A DNA stretch of 48,434 nt from Alphaproteobacteria bacterium (GTDB lineage: Bacteria; Pseudomonadota; Alphaproteobacteria; UBA9655), in the NCBI GenBank assembly GCA_021731585.1, contig JAKFXB010000046.1, positions 1 through 48,434 on the forward strand. The letters run 5' to 3'. Numbering within the stretch: position 1 is the first letter of the stretch; each line of letters starts with the position of its first letter. The translations under genes were made by a program, and so were the position numbers. The notes beneath the pieces were generated by a model that was not told where the DNA came from, searched no databases, and saw only the letters and a program-made list of their open reading frames with translations. Of the stretch, positions 20,228-30,136 are shown piece by piece.

Positions 20228-21577
20228 TTATGCCACTTCTTTTTTTGAGAGATTTGCAAGAGTGGCCGCAATAGAGTCCACAATTTGAGATGCAAATTTT
20301 TCATCTTCTGCTTCCGCCATAATGCGAATGAGAGGCTCTGTGCCTGAAGGACGCACCAAAAGACGTCCTTTGTTTTCGAGATTTTTACGTGCCATATTCA
20401 TCACGTCTTGGGCTTCAGTACAGTCCAAAAGAGTTGGTGATAATTTGACGTTTCTTAAGATTTGAGGCATAGGTTTAAAAACAGTCAAAACTTGACTTGC
20501 TGGTTGTTGTTTTAATTTCAAGACAAGCAAGACTTGGAGCGCCGTTAAAAGCCCATCTCCTGAGGTCGCATAATCGGAAAGAATGACATGACCTGAGGAT
20601 TCGCCACCTAAATTACAACCCGTATCTCGCATGGCTTCAGCCACATAGCGATCCCCAATGGGGGTTCGGATAAGATCAAGGCCGCGCTGATTTAAATAAT
20701 GCTCAAGGCCCAAATTAGACATGTGGGTGGCCACAATGCCTTTGGTCTGCAGTAATCCACGTTCTTGCCAATCAGCCGCCATCAAGGCCATGATTTGATC
20801 TCCATCCACCACTGTGCCCTTCTCATCAGCAAAAACAACCCGATCGGCATCTCCATCAAAGGCAATGCCCACATGGGCTTTTTCCTGACGAACTGCCTCG
20901 CACATCATCTGAGGAGATGTAGCTCCACATTCGTCGTTAATATTCTGCCCATTGGGAGAGATGGCCAGAGGAATCACAGTAGCTCCTAACTCCTTTAACA
21001 CAAGGGGAGCGGCCTTATATGCAGCCCCATTAGCACAATCCACCACAATGCGCAGCCCTTCGAAATGGCTATGGCGTGGAAGGCTATTTTTGACAAACTC
21101 CACATAACGTCCCATGGCATCATCCAAATGGAACATTTGACCTAAGGCCGGAGGATTGGCAAGGAGAAGTGAACCTTCAAGGCGATTTTCAATTTCTTTT
21201 TCAACCTTATCGGAAAGCTTAAATCCATCAGGGTCAAAAAGCTTAATTCCATTGTCAGCAAAAGGATTATGAGACGCTGATATCATCACACCCAAATCGG
21301 CGCGCATGGAGCGGGTTAACATCGCAACGCCCGGTGTAGGCATGGGGCCCACCGTGGCCACATCGATTCCCACAGACACAAAACCTGATACCAAAGCAGA
21401 TTCCACCATATACCCTGAAAGACGCGTATCTTTACCAATCACAACCCGATGACGGTGATCACCGCGCATAAAATGCAGACCAATGGCTTGCCCTAAACGT
21501 GCAAGGGTATGAGGAGTAAGGGGCTCTCTGTTTGCTTGGCCACGAATGCCATCAGTTCCGAAATATTTACGTGTCAT
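20228..21577 (-). CDS. glmM: Phosphoglucosamine mutase
   Basis: 449 aa; [53 protein letters not shown]. Confidence 0.97.
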   Translation of the reverse strand: MTRKYFGTDGIRGQANREPLTPHTLARLGQAIGLHFMRGDHRHRVVIGKDTRLSGYMVESALVSGFVSVGIDVATVGPMPTPGVAMLTRSMRADLGVMISASHNPFADNGIKLFDPDGFKLSDKVEKEIENRLEGSLLLANPPALGQMFHLDDAMGRYVEFVKNSLPRHSHFEGLRIVVDCANGAAYKAAPLVLKELGATVIPLAISPNGQNINDECGATSPQMMCEAVRQEKAHVGIAFDGDADRVVFADEKGTVVDGDQIMALMAADWQERGLLQTKGIVATHMSNLGLEHYLNQRGLDLIRTPIGDRYVAEAMRDTGCNLGGESSGHVILSDYATSGDGLLTALQVLLVLKLKQQPASQVLTVFKPMPQILRNVKLSPTLLDCTEAQDVMNMARKNLENKGRLLVRPSGTEPLIRIMAEAEDEKFASQIVDSIAATLANLSKKEVA

Positions 21578-21611
21578 CGTCCGTCGTCATTCCTATCTTA
21601 TATTAGTCATT

Positions 21612-21733
21612 CTAAGATCCTGAGCTCGCCCTACGGGCTCCTCAGGATGACATTTCTCTAATAAATACAAAACATTGTCATCCTGAGACCCCGAGTCATA
21701 CGAGGGGGACTCAGGATCTCCCAATAACATAAC
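21612..21733. repeat. MITE-like palindromic repeat, family A copy 2
   Basis: aagatcctgagctcgccctacgggctcctcaggatgacatttctctaataaatacaaaacattgtcatcctgag...ctcaggatctcccaataacat. Confidence 0.85.
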
Positions 21734-21949
21734 TCCTTCCTAAAGAGTTAGAGCAAAAATTTCAATCTTTTCTAACACTCTGACTTCACAATTTATTACA
21801 TACCCTATCTGTGAACTTTTCCATTGCTCATCGTGATGGGAGGTTTTAAAAATAAGAAAAAACAGAATGGGTTCTATGGGATGAATTTTACAATCCAAAA
21901 ACGTGTTAACGCTCCACTGCTTGACAGCAAACTCTATCCTTGCGTCTCT

Positions 21950-22022
21950 CTGGACCCCGCGGTAAATCCGCGGGGCGTCACCACTCCACTTGATGTCCCG
22001 CGGCTCGACCGCGGGATCCATC
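21950..22022. repeat. GC-rich palindromic repeat, family B
   Basis: ctggaccccgcggtaaatccgcggggcgtc...gatgtcccgcggctcgaccgcgggatcca; two nested CCGCGG hairpins. Confidence 0.7.
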
Positions 22023-22086
22023 TTTGTGCACCCCGAAACCGCACGATCAAATCGTGGAAAGGTATGTGGAAAGAGACACATTTAGG

Positions 22087-25000
22087 ATGAAACTGCTTTT
22101 CCAAAATAAAATCTTTGGTGCCTTTTTTTGGACTCAATTTTTAGGCGCCTTTAACGACAATTTTTTCCGTGCAGCCTTTGTCACTTTGATTACTTTTCAC
22201 CTGTTAGACTATAGTGAAAATGCACGAGCCCTTTTTGTTTCAGCTGCTTTTGGGCTTTTTATGGCACCTGCCTTTACTTTTTCTCCTCTTGCGGGTCAGC
22301 TAGCAGATCGCTTTGATAAAGCCCGTGTCATTCGCTGGGTAAAAATTTCTGAAGTTTTCATCGTAGGGGTGAGTGCTTTTGGTTTTATGACCGCAAACCC
22401 CTTCTTTCTTTTAGTGACTCTTTTCTTTATGGGGACGCATGCCGCTTTTTTTGGCCCTGTCAAATACAGCGTTCTCCCCGATATTCTTCCAGAGGCGGAT
22501 ATACTACGAGGAAATGGCTATATTGAAGCCGGAACCTTCCTTGCTATCATGTTAGGAACTTTAAGTGGGACTTTGATGGTTCATTTAAAGATCTCTCCCC
22601 TCTTTTTAAGTGCTCAATTACTGATTATCGCCCTTTTAGGTCTTTTCTCTAGCTGGCGTATTCCCTCCCTTCCTCCCTTGGCTCCCCATCTTAAAATTCA
22701 ATTTTCATGGTTTAAAGAAGTAAAAAGACTTTCCCGCTTTACCCGCAAAGATCACCACATTTATTGGTCAATCATTTGTATTTCATGGTTTTGGTTGATA
22801 GGCACCATTCTTTTGTCAGAGTTGCCCCCCTTTGCAAAGGCCATTATTCAGGTTGATGAAAGTGTTTTTATTTTTCTCCTCCTTCTTTTCACCGTTGGTA
22901 TTGGAATGGGCTCCCTTTTATGTAATAGCGTTTTTAAAGGGAAGATCACAACAAAGGCCGTCCCCCTTTTGTCTTTAGGGATGGTGCCCCTTTTAGTGGA
23001 CATTTCCTCTTTTACCGCCCCTTTGGGAAGCACTCCCCTTTCTCTTTTATCCTATTTATTTTCATTCCAGGGACTTCGTCTGACCTTTGATATTCTGGCC
23101 CTCTCTTTTATGGGAGGCCTTTTCATTGTTCCCCTTTATGCCTTTCTCCAAACCCATGTGCCCTCCAGTCAGCGCTCGCAAATTATTGCTTATAACAGTA
23201 TCGTAAATGCAGGCTTTATGGTTTTTGCAAGCAGCGCCTCGTTTATTCTTTTAAGCTTTTCTTTCTCGATTCCCACATTGATTTTCTTTACCGCTGTAGG
23301 GCAAGTTGTCATCACCTTTTATGCCATCCGCATTTTGCCGGATGTTTTTCTAAAAGACCTTTTGCTCAAAATATTAACCATTCTGTTCCGCTTTGAAGTT
23401 CACGGCCTTGAAAATTATCAAAAAGCCGGAAAGCGAGTTATTTTGGTGGCCAACCATACCTCTTATTTAGATGCTCTTTTGGTGGCAGCGGCCCTACCTG
23501 AAAAGCCTCTTTTCGCCATAAATCTTTACACAGCGCAAAAATGGTGGGTGAAACCTTTTCTCATTTTAGCCAAAGTGTTTCCCATTGATCCTCTTCACCC
23601 CTATGGATTACGAGACGTCATTGAGGAAGCCAAAAAAGGTCATAAGGTGATTATCTTCCCGGAAGGGCGCTTGACGCTAACAGGGAGTCTCATGAAAATT
23701 TATGAGGGACCGGGAATGGTGGCAGAACGGGCTGAAGCTACCCTCCTCCCCATTCGCATTGAGGGTGCCCAATATACTTTTTTCTCCTTACTAAAAGGCC
23801 AATTTCCGCGACACTTTTTTCCTAAAATCACCTTGACCCTTCTTCCTCCCCGAACCCTTAGGGTGGCCCCCGAGATTAAAGGACGAAAGCGGCGCCATGT
23901 CTTAAGTGAGGAGCTCTATGATATCATGACGACTATGATGTTCACCACAAGTCCCTATGAAAAAACTTTGTTTTCATCCTTGATTGAAGCCAGTAAAACC
24001 TATGGAGGATCCATCCCCATATTAAAAGATGCAAGCCATAAGGTCATGAGTTACAGAAAACTTCTTTTAAAATCCTTTGCCTTGGGGCGCTTTATGAATC
24101 GAAAAATCCCAGGAACTGAGCCCATCGGCCTTCTTCTTCCCAACACCCATGGGTTGATTATCAGTTTTTGGGCCCTTCACTCCCAGGGCCGTATCCCTGC
24201 CATCTTAAATTATGCAAGTGGCCCCAGCGCTCTTCTCACGGCGTGCCAAATTGCAAACATTAAACATATCTATACGGCTCAAGAGTTTATTGAAAAAGCG
24301 CACCTTGAGGAAGGAATCACTCTCTTAAAGAAGGCCAAAATCCATATCCATTTCCTTGAAAAGGAAGCTAAAAAAATACGCCTATGGGATAAAATCTCTG
24401 GCTTTTTTGGCATGTTTTTTCCCCACCAGGTCTATAAAACCCCTGTTCCACCTTCCGATCCTGCCGTGATTCTATTTACCTCAGGCTCGGAAGGGATTCC
24501 CAAAGGCGTGGTTTTAAGCCATGCCAATCTTCAAGCCAATCGCTATCAATTGGCCTCAGTGGTTGATTTTAATTCTAAGGATTATGTTCTTAACGTTTTG
24601 CCCCTCTTCCATGCTTTTGGCCTCACCGCAGGCATGCTACTGCCTCTTCTTTCGGGGATTCGGGCCTTTCATTATATCTCCCCGCTCCATTACCGCATTA
24701 TAGCCGAGCTGATTTATGACAAGAACGCGACCATTTTATTTGGCACAGATACATTTTTAAATGGCTACGGGCGGGTGGCCCATGTGTATGATTTCCACAC
24801 CCTACGCTATGTATTTGCGGGAGCGGAAAAGTTAAAACCTGAAACTCAGAATCTGTGGTTTGATAAATTTGGCCTGCGGATCTTTGAAGGTTATGGCACC
24901 ACGGAAACAAGCCCTGTCATTGCAGTAAATACAGCCATGCATTTCAAAGCAGGAACGGTGGGACGCTTTTTGCCGGGTATTGAGCATCGCGTTGAGGCGG

Positions 25001-25470
25001 TTGAAGGGATTGAAACGGGTGGGCGCCTGTGGGTCAAAGGCCCCAATGTGATGATGGGGTATCTCCTCACCTCCTCTGCAGGAGAGCTAATCCCTCCCTC
25101 AGGGAATTGGTATGATACGGGCGATATTGCAACCGTTGATGAGGAAGGATACCTACGCCTTTTAGGCAGAGCTAAACGCTTTGCAAAAGTGGGGGGTGAG
25201 ATGATTTCCCTTTCTTTTGTGGAAGAAGCGGTGAGCCAACTCTGGCCCAAGCACCGCCATGCGGTTCTTGCCAAAGCCCATCCCACAAAGGGAGAGCAAC
25301 TTGTTCTTTTTACCACCACTCCCAATGCGGATCGAAGCGCCCTTATTTCCTTCTGGAAGGTTCATGGATACGCAGAACTCTCCTTGCCTAGAGTTATCCA
25401 TATCATGAGCTCTCTCCCTCTCCTGGGATCTGGTAAGGTGGACTATAGGGGATTGGCACCTAAGGCTTGA
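22087..25470 (+). CDS. aas: Fused MFS (LplT-like) + PlsC acyltransferase + acyl-ACP synthetase (Aas-like) protein
   Basis: N-terminal MFS (FWTQFLGAFNDNFFRAAFVTL), PlsC motifs (VANHTSYLDALL, IIFPEGRLTLTG), AMP-binding (ILFTSGSEGIPKGVVLSHANL, GYGTTETSPVI, YDTGDIATVDEEGYLRLLGRAKRFAKVGGEMIS); start trimmed to MKLLFQNK. Confidence 0.92.
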   Translation: MKLLFQNKIFGAFFWTQFLGAFNDNFFRAAFVTLITFHLLDYSENARALFVSAAFGLFMAPAFTFSPLAGQLADRFDKARVIRWVKISEVFIVGVSAFGFMTANPFFLLVTLFFMGTHAAFFGPVKYSVLPDILPEADILRGNGYIEAGTFLAIMLGTLSGTLMVHLKISPLFLSAQLLIIALLGLFSSWRIPSLPPLAPHLKIQFSWFKEVKRLSRFTRKDHHIYWSIICISWFWLIGTILLSELPPFAKAIIQVDESVFIFLLLLFTVGIGMGSLLCNSVFKGKITTKAVPLLSLGMVPLLVDISSFTAPLGSTPLSLLSYLFSFQGLRLTFDILALSFMGGLFIVPLYAFLQTHVPSSQRSQIIAYNSIVNAGFMVFASSASFILLSFSFSIPTLIFFTAVGQVVITFYAIRILPDVFLKDLLLKILTILFRFEVHGLENYQKAGKRVILVANHTSYLDALLVAAALPEKPLFAINLYTAQKWWVKPFLILAKVFPIDPLHPYGLRDVIEEAKKGHKVIIFPEGRLTLTGSLMKIYEGPGMVAERAEATLLPIRIEGAQYTFFSLLKGQFPRHFFPKITLTLLPPRTLRVAPEIKGRKRRHVLSEELYDIMTTMMFTTSPYEKTLFSSLIEASKTYGGSIPILKDASHKVMSYRKLLLKSFALGRFMNRKIPGTEPIGLLLPNTHGLIISFWALHSQGRIPAILNYASGPSALLTACQIANIKHIYTAQEFIEKAHLEEGITLLKKAKIHIHFLEKEAKKIRLWDKISGFFGMFFPHQVYKTPVPPSDPAVILFTSGSEGIPKGVVLSHANLQANRYQLASVVDFNSKDYVLNVLPLFHAFGLTAGMLLPLLSGIRAFHYISPLHYRIIAELIYDKNATILFGTDTFLNGYGRVAHVYDFHTLRYVFAGAEKLKPETQNLWFDKFGLRIFEGYGTTETSPVIAVNTAMHFKAGTVGRFLPGIEHRVEAVEGIETGGRLWVKGPNVMMGYLLTSSAGELIPPSGNWYDTGDIATVDEEGYLRLLGRAKRFAKVGGEMISLSFVEEAVSQLWPKHRHAVLAKAHPTKGEQLVLFTTTPNADRSALISFWKVHGYAELSLPRVIHIMSSLPLLGSGKVDYRGLAPKA

Positions 25471-25735
25471 TCTCAAATAAAATCTTGCGGTTAACCGCTT
25501 GGGCATACCGATGCAGTGTTTGAATACTGGGAAAATGAGATCCACTTTCCAAGCGTGCTACTTGTGATTGAGAGGTATGCATCTTTTGAGCAACTTCATT
25601 TTGGCTCATCCGTGCTGCCATGCGTGCTTTAATAAGGCTACGCGCAATTTCAAATTCTGCTTTATGCTCTTCATATTCCTTGAGGACCTGAGGGTCTGCA
25701 AGAAGTTTCTTACGAACACTTTCATACTTAATCAT
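25460..25735 (-). CDS. higA: XRE/HTH antitoxin (HigA-like)
   Basis: 91 aa; ARMAARMSQNEVAQKMHTSQSQVARLESGSHFPSIQTLHRYAQAVNRKI helix-turn-helix; overlaps the toxin ORF by 4 nt. Confidence 0.85.
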   Translation of the reverse strand: MIKYESVRKKLLADPQVLKEYEEHKAEFEIARSLIKARMAARMSQNEVAQKMHTSQSQVARLESGSHFPSIQTLHRYAQAVNRKILFEIKP

Positions 25736-26064
25736 AACGAATTCTCCTTCATTCTCTTTCTGGCTATTTCCAAGGCTTTTTGAGGTGTTTTCTGCGTTTT
25801 TTTAACAAAGGTATGCAAGATAACGATTCTTCGCTGAGAGGCCAGAACATATATGGACCTTGCAATATTATCTTTACCTCTTAATCTCAATTCCCATAAT
25901 TTCTTCTCTAAAGGCCTTATATGTGGCAACCCAATATGCTGAGGACCAAAGCTTATTAAAAGATCCGAAATATGTAAAAATTTTGCTTTTAAATCTGGAG
26001 TTAGATTGAATATCTCTTCCTCAGCCGTTTTGTTAACAAAATGAATTGTCCAGGTTTCTATCAT
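25732..26064 (-). CDS. higB: RelE/HigB-like (phage Gp49-like) toxin
   Basis: 110 aa; HIRPLEKKLWELRLRGKDNIARSIYVLASQRRIVILHTFVKKTQKTPQKALEIARKRM. Confidence 0.88.
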   Translation of the reverse strand: MIETWTIHFVNKTAEEEIFNLTPDLKAKFLHISDLLISFGPQHIGLPHIRPLEKKLWELRLRGKDNIARSIYVLASQRRIVILHTFVKKTQKTPQKALEIARKRMKENSL

Positions 26065-26073
26065 AACTTAATT

Positions 26074-26089
26074 ATATCATTTTTGATAT
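26074..26089. promoter_or_regulatory. Palindromic putative operator upstream of the toxin/antitoxin pair
   Basis: ATATCA-tttt-TGATAT just 5' of the toxin start. Confidence 0.5.
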
Positions 26090-26142
26090 GATTTGCAAGA
26101 AAAAACTCGCTCAAGAAAAATGAATTATAGAGCATTGGAAGA

Positions 26143-26220
26143 GAGTACTTAGATATTAGAAATTAGTCATTAGATTTTTTCTAATGCTAATCTCTAAGAA
26201 CTAACTTCTAATAACTACTC
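26143..26220. repeat. AT-rich long imperfect inverted repeat (hairpin)
   Basis: gagtacttagatattagaaattagtcattag-attttttctaat-gctaatctctaagaactaacttctaataactactc; overlaps the stop codon of the 26215 ORF. Confidence 0.6.
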
Positions 26221-27030
26221 CGTCAGCTGCTTATTGACAAGGGCAATGGCTTTTATACTTAAAACTCCGCTCACAAGCCAAACAAACAAACCGAAGGGAA
26301 CAAAAAAAGAAAAGATAATGTCTCCAAACCATACATTAACTAGACTTAAGATCCAACCACTGAGACCGATGATAGCTGAGCCCAAAATCGTAACCCCGAG
26401 GACAACGAGTCCAATAAGCAAAAACAACCCAAGAACCCGCAATACATTACCTTTCATTAAATGCCAACTTGTCCTTAAAGGCTTTTTCTGATCCAGGGTG
26501 ACATAAAGGAATGTTAAGATTAAACGAGTCGCAAGATAGATTAATCCTGCAAAGAAAAGAACGCCAAGAAGACCTGCAAAAAAGATGTTTTCAACAAGAA
26601 AATAAGTTCCCACCGTAATACCTACGGCTATTCCTCCATAAACTATAAATAAAACAACAATAAGAAGATAATATAAGAACATCTGCACAAGTCGCCTATT
26701 CAAGGCAAATGCCCACCACTTGTCTCCCCCTTCACCCAAGGCGGCATAGCGAAAACCGTTTACGTATAAAACCATTGCCGCCAATGTCTCTAAAACATAA
26801 TGCATAACAGTGAAAAAATCCCCGGCCAGTGAACCTTCTGTTTCACTTTGTAAAATGCCCTCTTCACTTATAGTAAAATTAAACTCCCCAGAGAGATAAA
26901 GGCTCATTCCCATAAAAGCAAGACCTATCAGCCATACAACAAAGGGCGCAAAGGCAACTTTAATCCATTGGGGAAGATGCTCGCGAACGTCTTTATAGCT
27001 TTCCTTAAAAGTGCTAACGATGGCAATCAT
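26215..27030 (-). CDS. Multi-pass membrane protein of unknown function
   Basis: 271 aa with about six hydrophobic segments; no motif recognised. Confidence 0.8.
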   Translation of the reverse strand: MIAIVSTFKESYKDVREHLPQWIKVAFAPFVVWLIGLAFMGMSLYLSGEFNFTISEEGILQSETEGSLAGDFFTVMHYVLETLAAMVLYVNGFRYAALGEGGDKWWAFALNRRLVQMFLYYLLIVVLFIVYGGIAVGITVGTYFLVENIFFAGLLGVLFFAGLIYLATRLILTFLYVTLDQKKPLRTSWHLMKGNVLRVLGLFLLIGLVVLGVTILGSAIIGLSGWILSLVNVWFGDIIFSFFVPFGLFVWLVSGVLSIKAIALVNKQLTE

Positions 27031-27204
27031 TATAAATCTCCTAAATTTTTAGGGATTATAACATAAGCTTGGGCATGTCACACTTAATATTTTATAAACA
27101 GGAAAAAACAAATTTAAATTCATTTCTCCCAAAACATTGGGATCTTTCTGTGAAGTGCTGTTTTTATCCTTGACCATTCCTTTAGAAAAGGTATGACTTA
27201 TCCC

Positions 27205-27978
27205 ATGGCTAAAATTGCAACATGGAACGTTAATTCTATCCGAACCCGCCTCCCCCATCTTTTAAGTTGGCTCAAGGAGAGTGCACCTGATGTGGTTTTG
27301 CTTCAAGAAACAAAGGTTATAGATGATCAATTTCCCCGCGATGAGATTGAAACTCTCAACTATAATATCGCTCTCTATGGGCAAAAAACCTATAATGGCG
27401 TTGCTATCTTATCTAAGTTTCCTCTTGAAGATATCACGACAGGCATTCCTGGTTTTGAAGATGAACAAGCGCGTTACATTGAAGCCGTCACGGGCGGCAT
27501 GCGCGTTGCCTCTATTTATGTTCCCAATGGGACGGAGGTAGGAAGCGATAAATTCGCCTACAAGTTGGATTTTTTAAAGCATCTTTATACCCACATACAA
27601 ACTCTCCTCACCTATGATGAAGCCCTTATCCTGGGGGGAGATTATAATATTACGCCTTCCGATGAGGACGTCTATGACCCCGAGGAATGGTATGAAAAAA
27701 TTCTCTGCAGCACCGAAGAGCGTAATGCTTTAAGGTCTATTATTTATCTTGGTTTGACCGATGCTTTAAAAGCTATGCATGCCGATAAAAAAGAGCTTTA
27801 CACGTGGTGGGATTATAGGGCTGGCGCTTTTCAAAATAACTTTGGCCTCAGGATTGATCATCTTCTTCTCTCTCCCCAAGCCGCAGACCGTGTAAAGAGC
27901 TGCGAGGTTGATAAGGCCATGCGTGCGCTTGAAAAAGCCTCTGACCATGCGCCTGTTATTTGTGAGATTGATCTTTAA
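27205..27978 (+). CDS. xth: Exodeoxyribonuclease III
   Basis: MAKIATWNVNSIRTRLPHLLSWLKESAPDVVLLQETKV, GGDYNITPSDEDVYDP, RIDHLLLSP. Confidence 0.95.
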   Translation: MAKIATWNVNSIRTRLPHLLSWLKESAPDVVLLQETKVIDDQFPRDEIETLNYNIALYGQKTYNGVAILSKFPLEDITTGIPGFEDEQARYIEAVTGGMRVASIYVPNGTEVGSDKFAYKLDFLKHLYTHIQTLLTYDEALILGGDYNITPSDEDVYDPEEWYEKILCSTEERNALRSIIYLGLTDALKAMHADKKELYTWWDYRAGAFQNNFGLRIDHLLLSPQAADRVKSCEVDKAMRALEKASDHAPVICEIDL

Positions 27979-28032
27979 AAGTTTAAGTTTTATAAAAATG
28001 ACATGGGAAGCACATAAAAATGGGAGAAAATC

Positions 28033-29442
28033 ATGACAAAAGCCAGCCCCTCATCCTTCGTGCAGACACCTAAAGTTAAAAACAAAGGTTCTTCAAACGA
28101 TAACAGGGATCAAAAAATCAAGAGGAAGGTTTTACTTTCTGCGATCATCGGCAACGGCCTTGAGTTTTATGATTTTGCTCTTTTTGGGGCCTTTTCTGTG
28201 GCCTTTTCCACTCTCTTTTTTGCAGAAGATTCCGTTTCATCTTTGGTTAAAACCCTCTCGATTTTTGCCTTGGCTTTTTTTGTAAGACCTCTCGGCTCTA
28301 TCTTCTTTGGATATTTAGGAGATCGGTTTGGACGCAAAAAGGCTTTAAGTTATTCAATTGTCTTTATGGGCCTTTTCACCTTTCTCATTGGCTGCCTTCC
28401 TCTCTATAAGAACGTGAGTTATTTAGCCCCCCTCCTTCTTTTGGGATGTCGGTTAGGTCAAGGGTTTTGCTTAGGAGGAGAAAACAATGGGTCGTCTATC
28501 TTTCTTCTTGAGCATCTGAAAGCAAGAAAAGGATTTGCCGGTGCTCTTATTCTAACCGGAGGAGCCATTGGAACCATTCTTGCCACAGGACTTTCTGCCA
28601 TTGCTAACCTTCCTGAAATGCCGAGATGGGCATGGCGCATCCCCTTTATTTGTGGCATTTTTATTGGCCTTTTAGGAAACTACATTCGCCGTTCCGTTGA
28701 TGAAACTCCAGAGTTTATTTCAACGAAGGAAAAGAATGAAAGAAAGGCCCCTCTCCTCTTTGTTCTTACTCACTACCCCAAGCCTTTTCTGTGCGCTATT
28801 GGTATTGGGGGGATGAATGGGGTGCTTGCCTATACACTCGTTGTATACCTTAACGTCTATTTGTCCACAGTTGTTGATTATTCGCTGGCAAGCGCCCTCT
28901 TTTCTTCTTGTGTGGGACTCATTATTTTTGGATGTCTTGCCCCGTTGATAGGACACATAGCCGATAAAATTGGCGAGAGAAAAGTAATGAGTGCCGCTTG
29001 TCTTCTAACTTTTTGTTCCTCGCCTTTTCTTTTTTATCTCTTGCAGCAAAAGAGCCTCTCTTCGGTGTTTACGGCTATTCTTCTTGCGGCCCTCATGATG
29101 GGAAGTTTTAATGCCCCCACCAATGCGCTTTTACAGCGGCTTTTTCCGACAGAAGTTCGCTATACGGGAATTGCTTTAGGGTACGCTGTGGGCATCGCTC
29201 TTTTAGGAGGAACCCAGCCTTTAATCTGCACTTATCTTATCGAAACAACGCAAAACCCACTGTCACCTGCTCTTTATCTGATGTTTGCTGCCTGCGTTGG
29301 TGGGGCTGCCTTATTTTTCTCAAGAAAAACAACCGATGCTTCTCTTGGTTTTTCACAAATGATGCCAGAATATTCTCTTCCATCTAACCGTAAATCCTCG
29401 GGAATTCCAACGCGTGAAAAGAAGGTAGCATCTAAAACATAA
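28033..29442 (+). CDS. MFS transporter (metabolite:H+ symporter / ProP-like)
   Basis: 469 aa; GNGLEFYDFALFGAFS, GDRFGRKKALSYSIVFMG, GCRLGQGFCLGGENNGSSIFLLEH. Confidence 0.9.
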   Translation: MTKASPSSFVQTPKVKNKGSSNDNRDQKIKRKVLLSAIIGNGLEFYDFALFGAFSVAFSTLFFAEDSVSSLVKTLSIFALAFFVRPLGSIFFGYLGDRFGRKKALSYSIVFMGLFTFLIGCLPLYKNVSYLAPLLLLGCRLGQGFCLGGENNGSSIFLLEHLKARKGFAGALILTGGAIGTILATGLSAIANLPEMPRWAWRIPFICGIFIGLLGNYIRRSVDETPEFISTKEKNERKAPLLFVLTHYPKPFLCAIGIGGMNGVLAYTLVVYLNVYLSTVVDYSLASALFSSCVGLIIFGCLAPLIGHIADKIGERKVMSAACLLTFCSSPFLFYLLQQKSLSSVFTAILLAALMMGSFNAPTNALLQRLFPTEVRYTGIALGYAVGIALLGGTQPLICTYLIETTQNPLSPALYLMFAACVGGAALFFSRKTTDASLGFSQMMPEYSLPSNRKSSGIPTREKKVASKT

Positions 29443-30074
29443 AAACCAAACTTTGTTGCTAAGCGTTTCAACTCATTAACACAAAAAACAATATTCATTT
29501 TTGGGAGAAGATGCGCCCTTTGTGGAACATACTCTGCAATATCCGCAATATACCCCGGCCATTCATAGAGCTCTCTCTTACTTTCGTAAGTGGGAAGAAA
29601 AGAAGACAGAGTGGCTTGATAAGGACTACTTGTTGTGAGAAAAAGTTTACCTCCCCCCTTTAAAATCTTAAAGATTGTAGTAAACGTTTTTCTAATAACA
29701 GAGGGAGGAAGAAAATGAAGGACCATGGATAAATTGACATTGTCTACGGAATTCTCTGGAAGGCAGATCTCATTTGGAAAGTGCCCTTGTTCTAAGGTGA
29801 TCAAGGATTTTTTTTCCGCCGGAATCTTCTCATTCAAAACTTCAAGATGTCGCGCCTCTAAATCACAAGCAATAACGTGACATCCTTCATTAACTAAGGG
29901 CAGAGTAGCGACTCCAAACCCACACCCAATATCGAGGAAACGTCCCTTAGAATTTCTTTTAGACTCATTTACAAAAGCTAATTGAATTTGATCAAGAGAA
30001 GGCGACATATACCCCATGTTATTTAACGTGGGGAGATAATCAAAGCTATCCTGTATATTTCTTGCAAGTTTCAT
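29274..30074 (-). CDS. Class I SAM-dependent methyltransferase
   Basis: 266 aa; FLDIGCGFGVATLPLVNEGCHVIACDLE, VDNVNLSMVLHFLPP, LKGGGKLFLTT; the C-terminus overlaps the MFS gene antisense. Confidence 0.85.
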   Translation of the reverse strand: MKLARNIQDSFDYLPTLNNMGYMSPSLDQIQLAFVNESKRNSKGRFLDIGCGFGVATLPLVNEGCHVIACDLEARHLEVLNEKIPAEKKSLITLEQGHFPNEICLPENSVDNVNLSMVLHFLPPSVIRKTFTTIFKILKGGGKLFLTTSSPYQATLSSFLPTYESKRELYEWPGYIADIAEYVPQRAHLLPKMNIVFCVNELKRLATKFGFYVLDATFFSRVGIPEDLRLDGREYSGIICEKPREASVVFLEKNKAAPPTQAANIR

Positions 30075-30136
30075 AATTGAATATTATTATATTTTTTACC
30101 TTACTATAGAAATCAAAAAAGTAAAAGGTACTTTTC

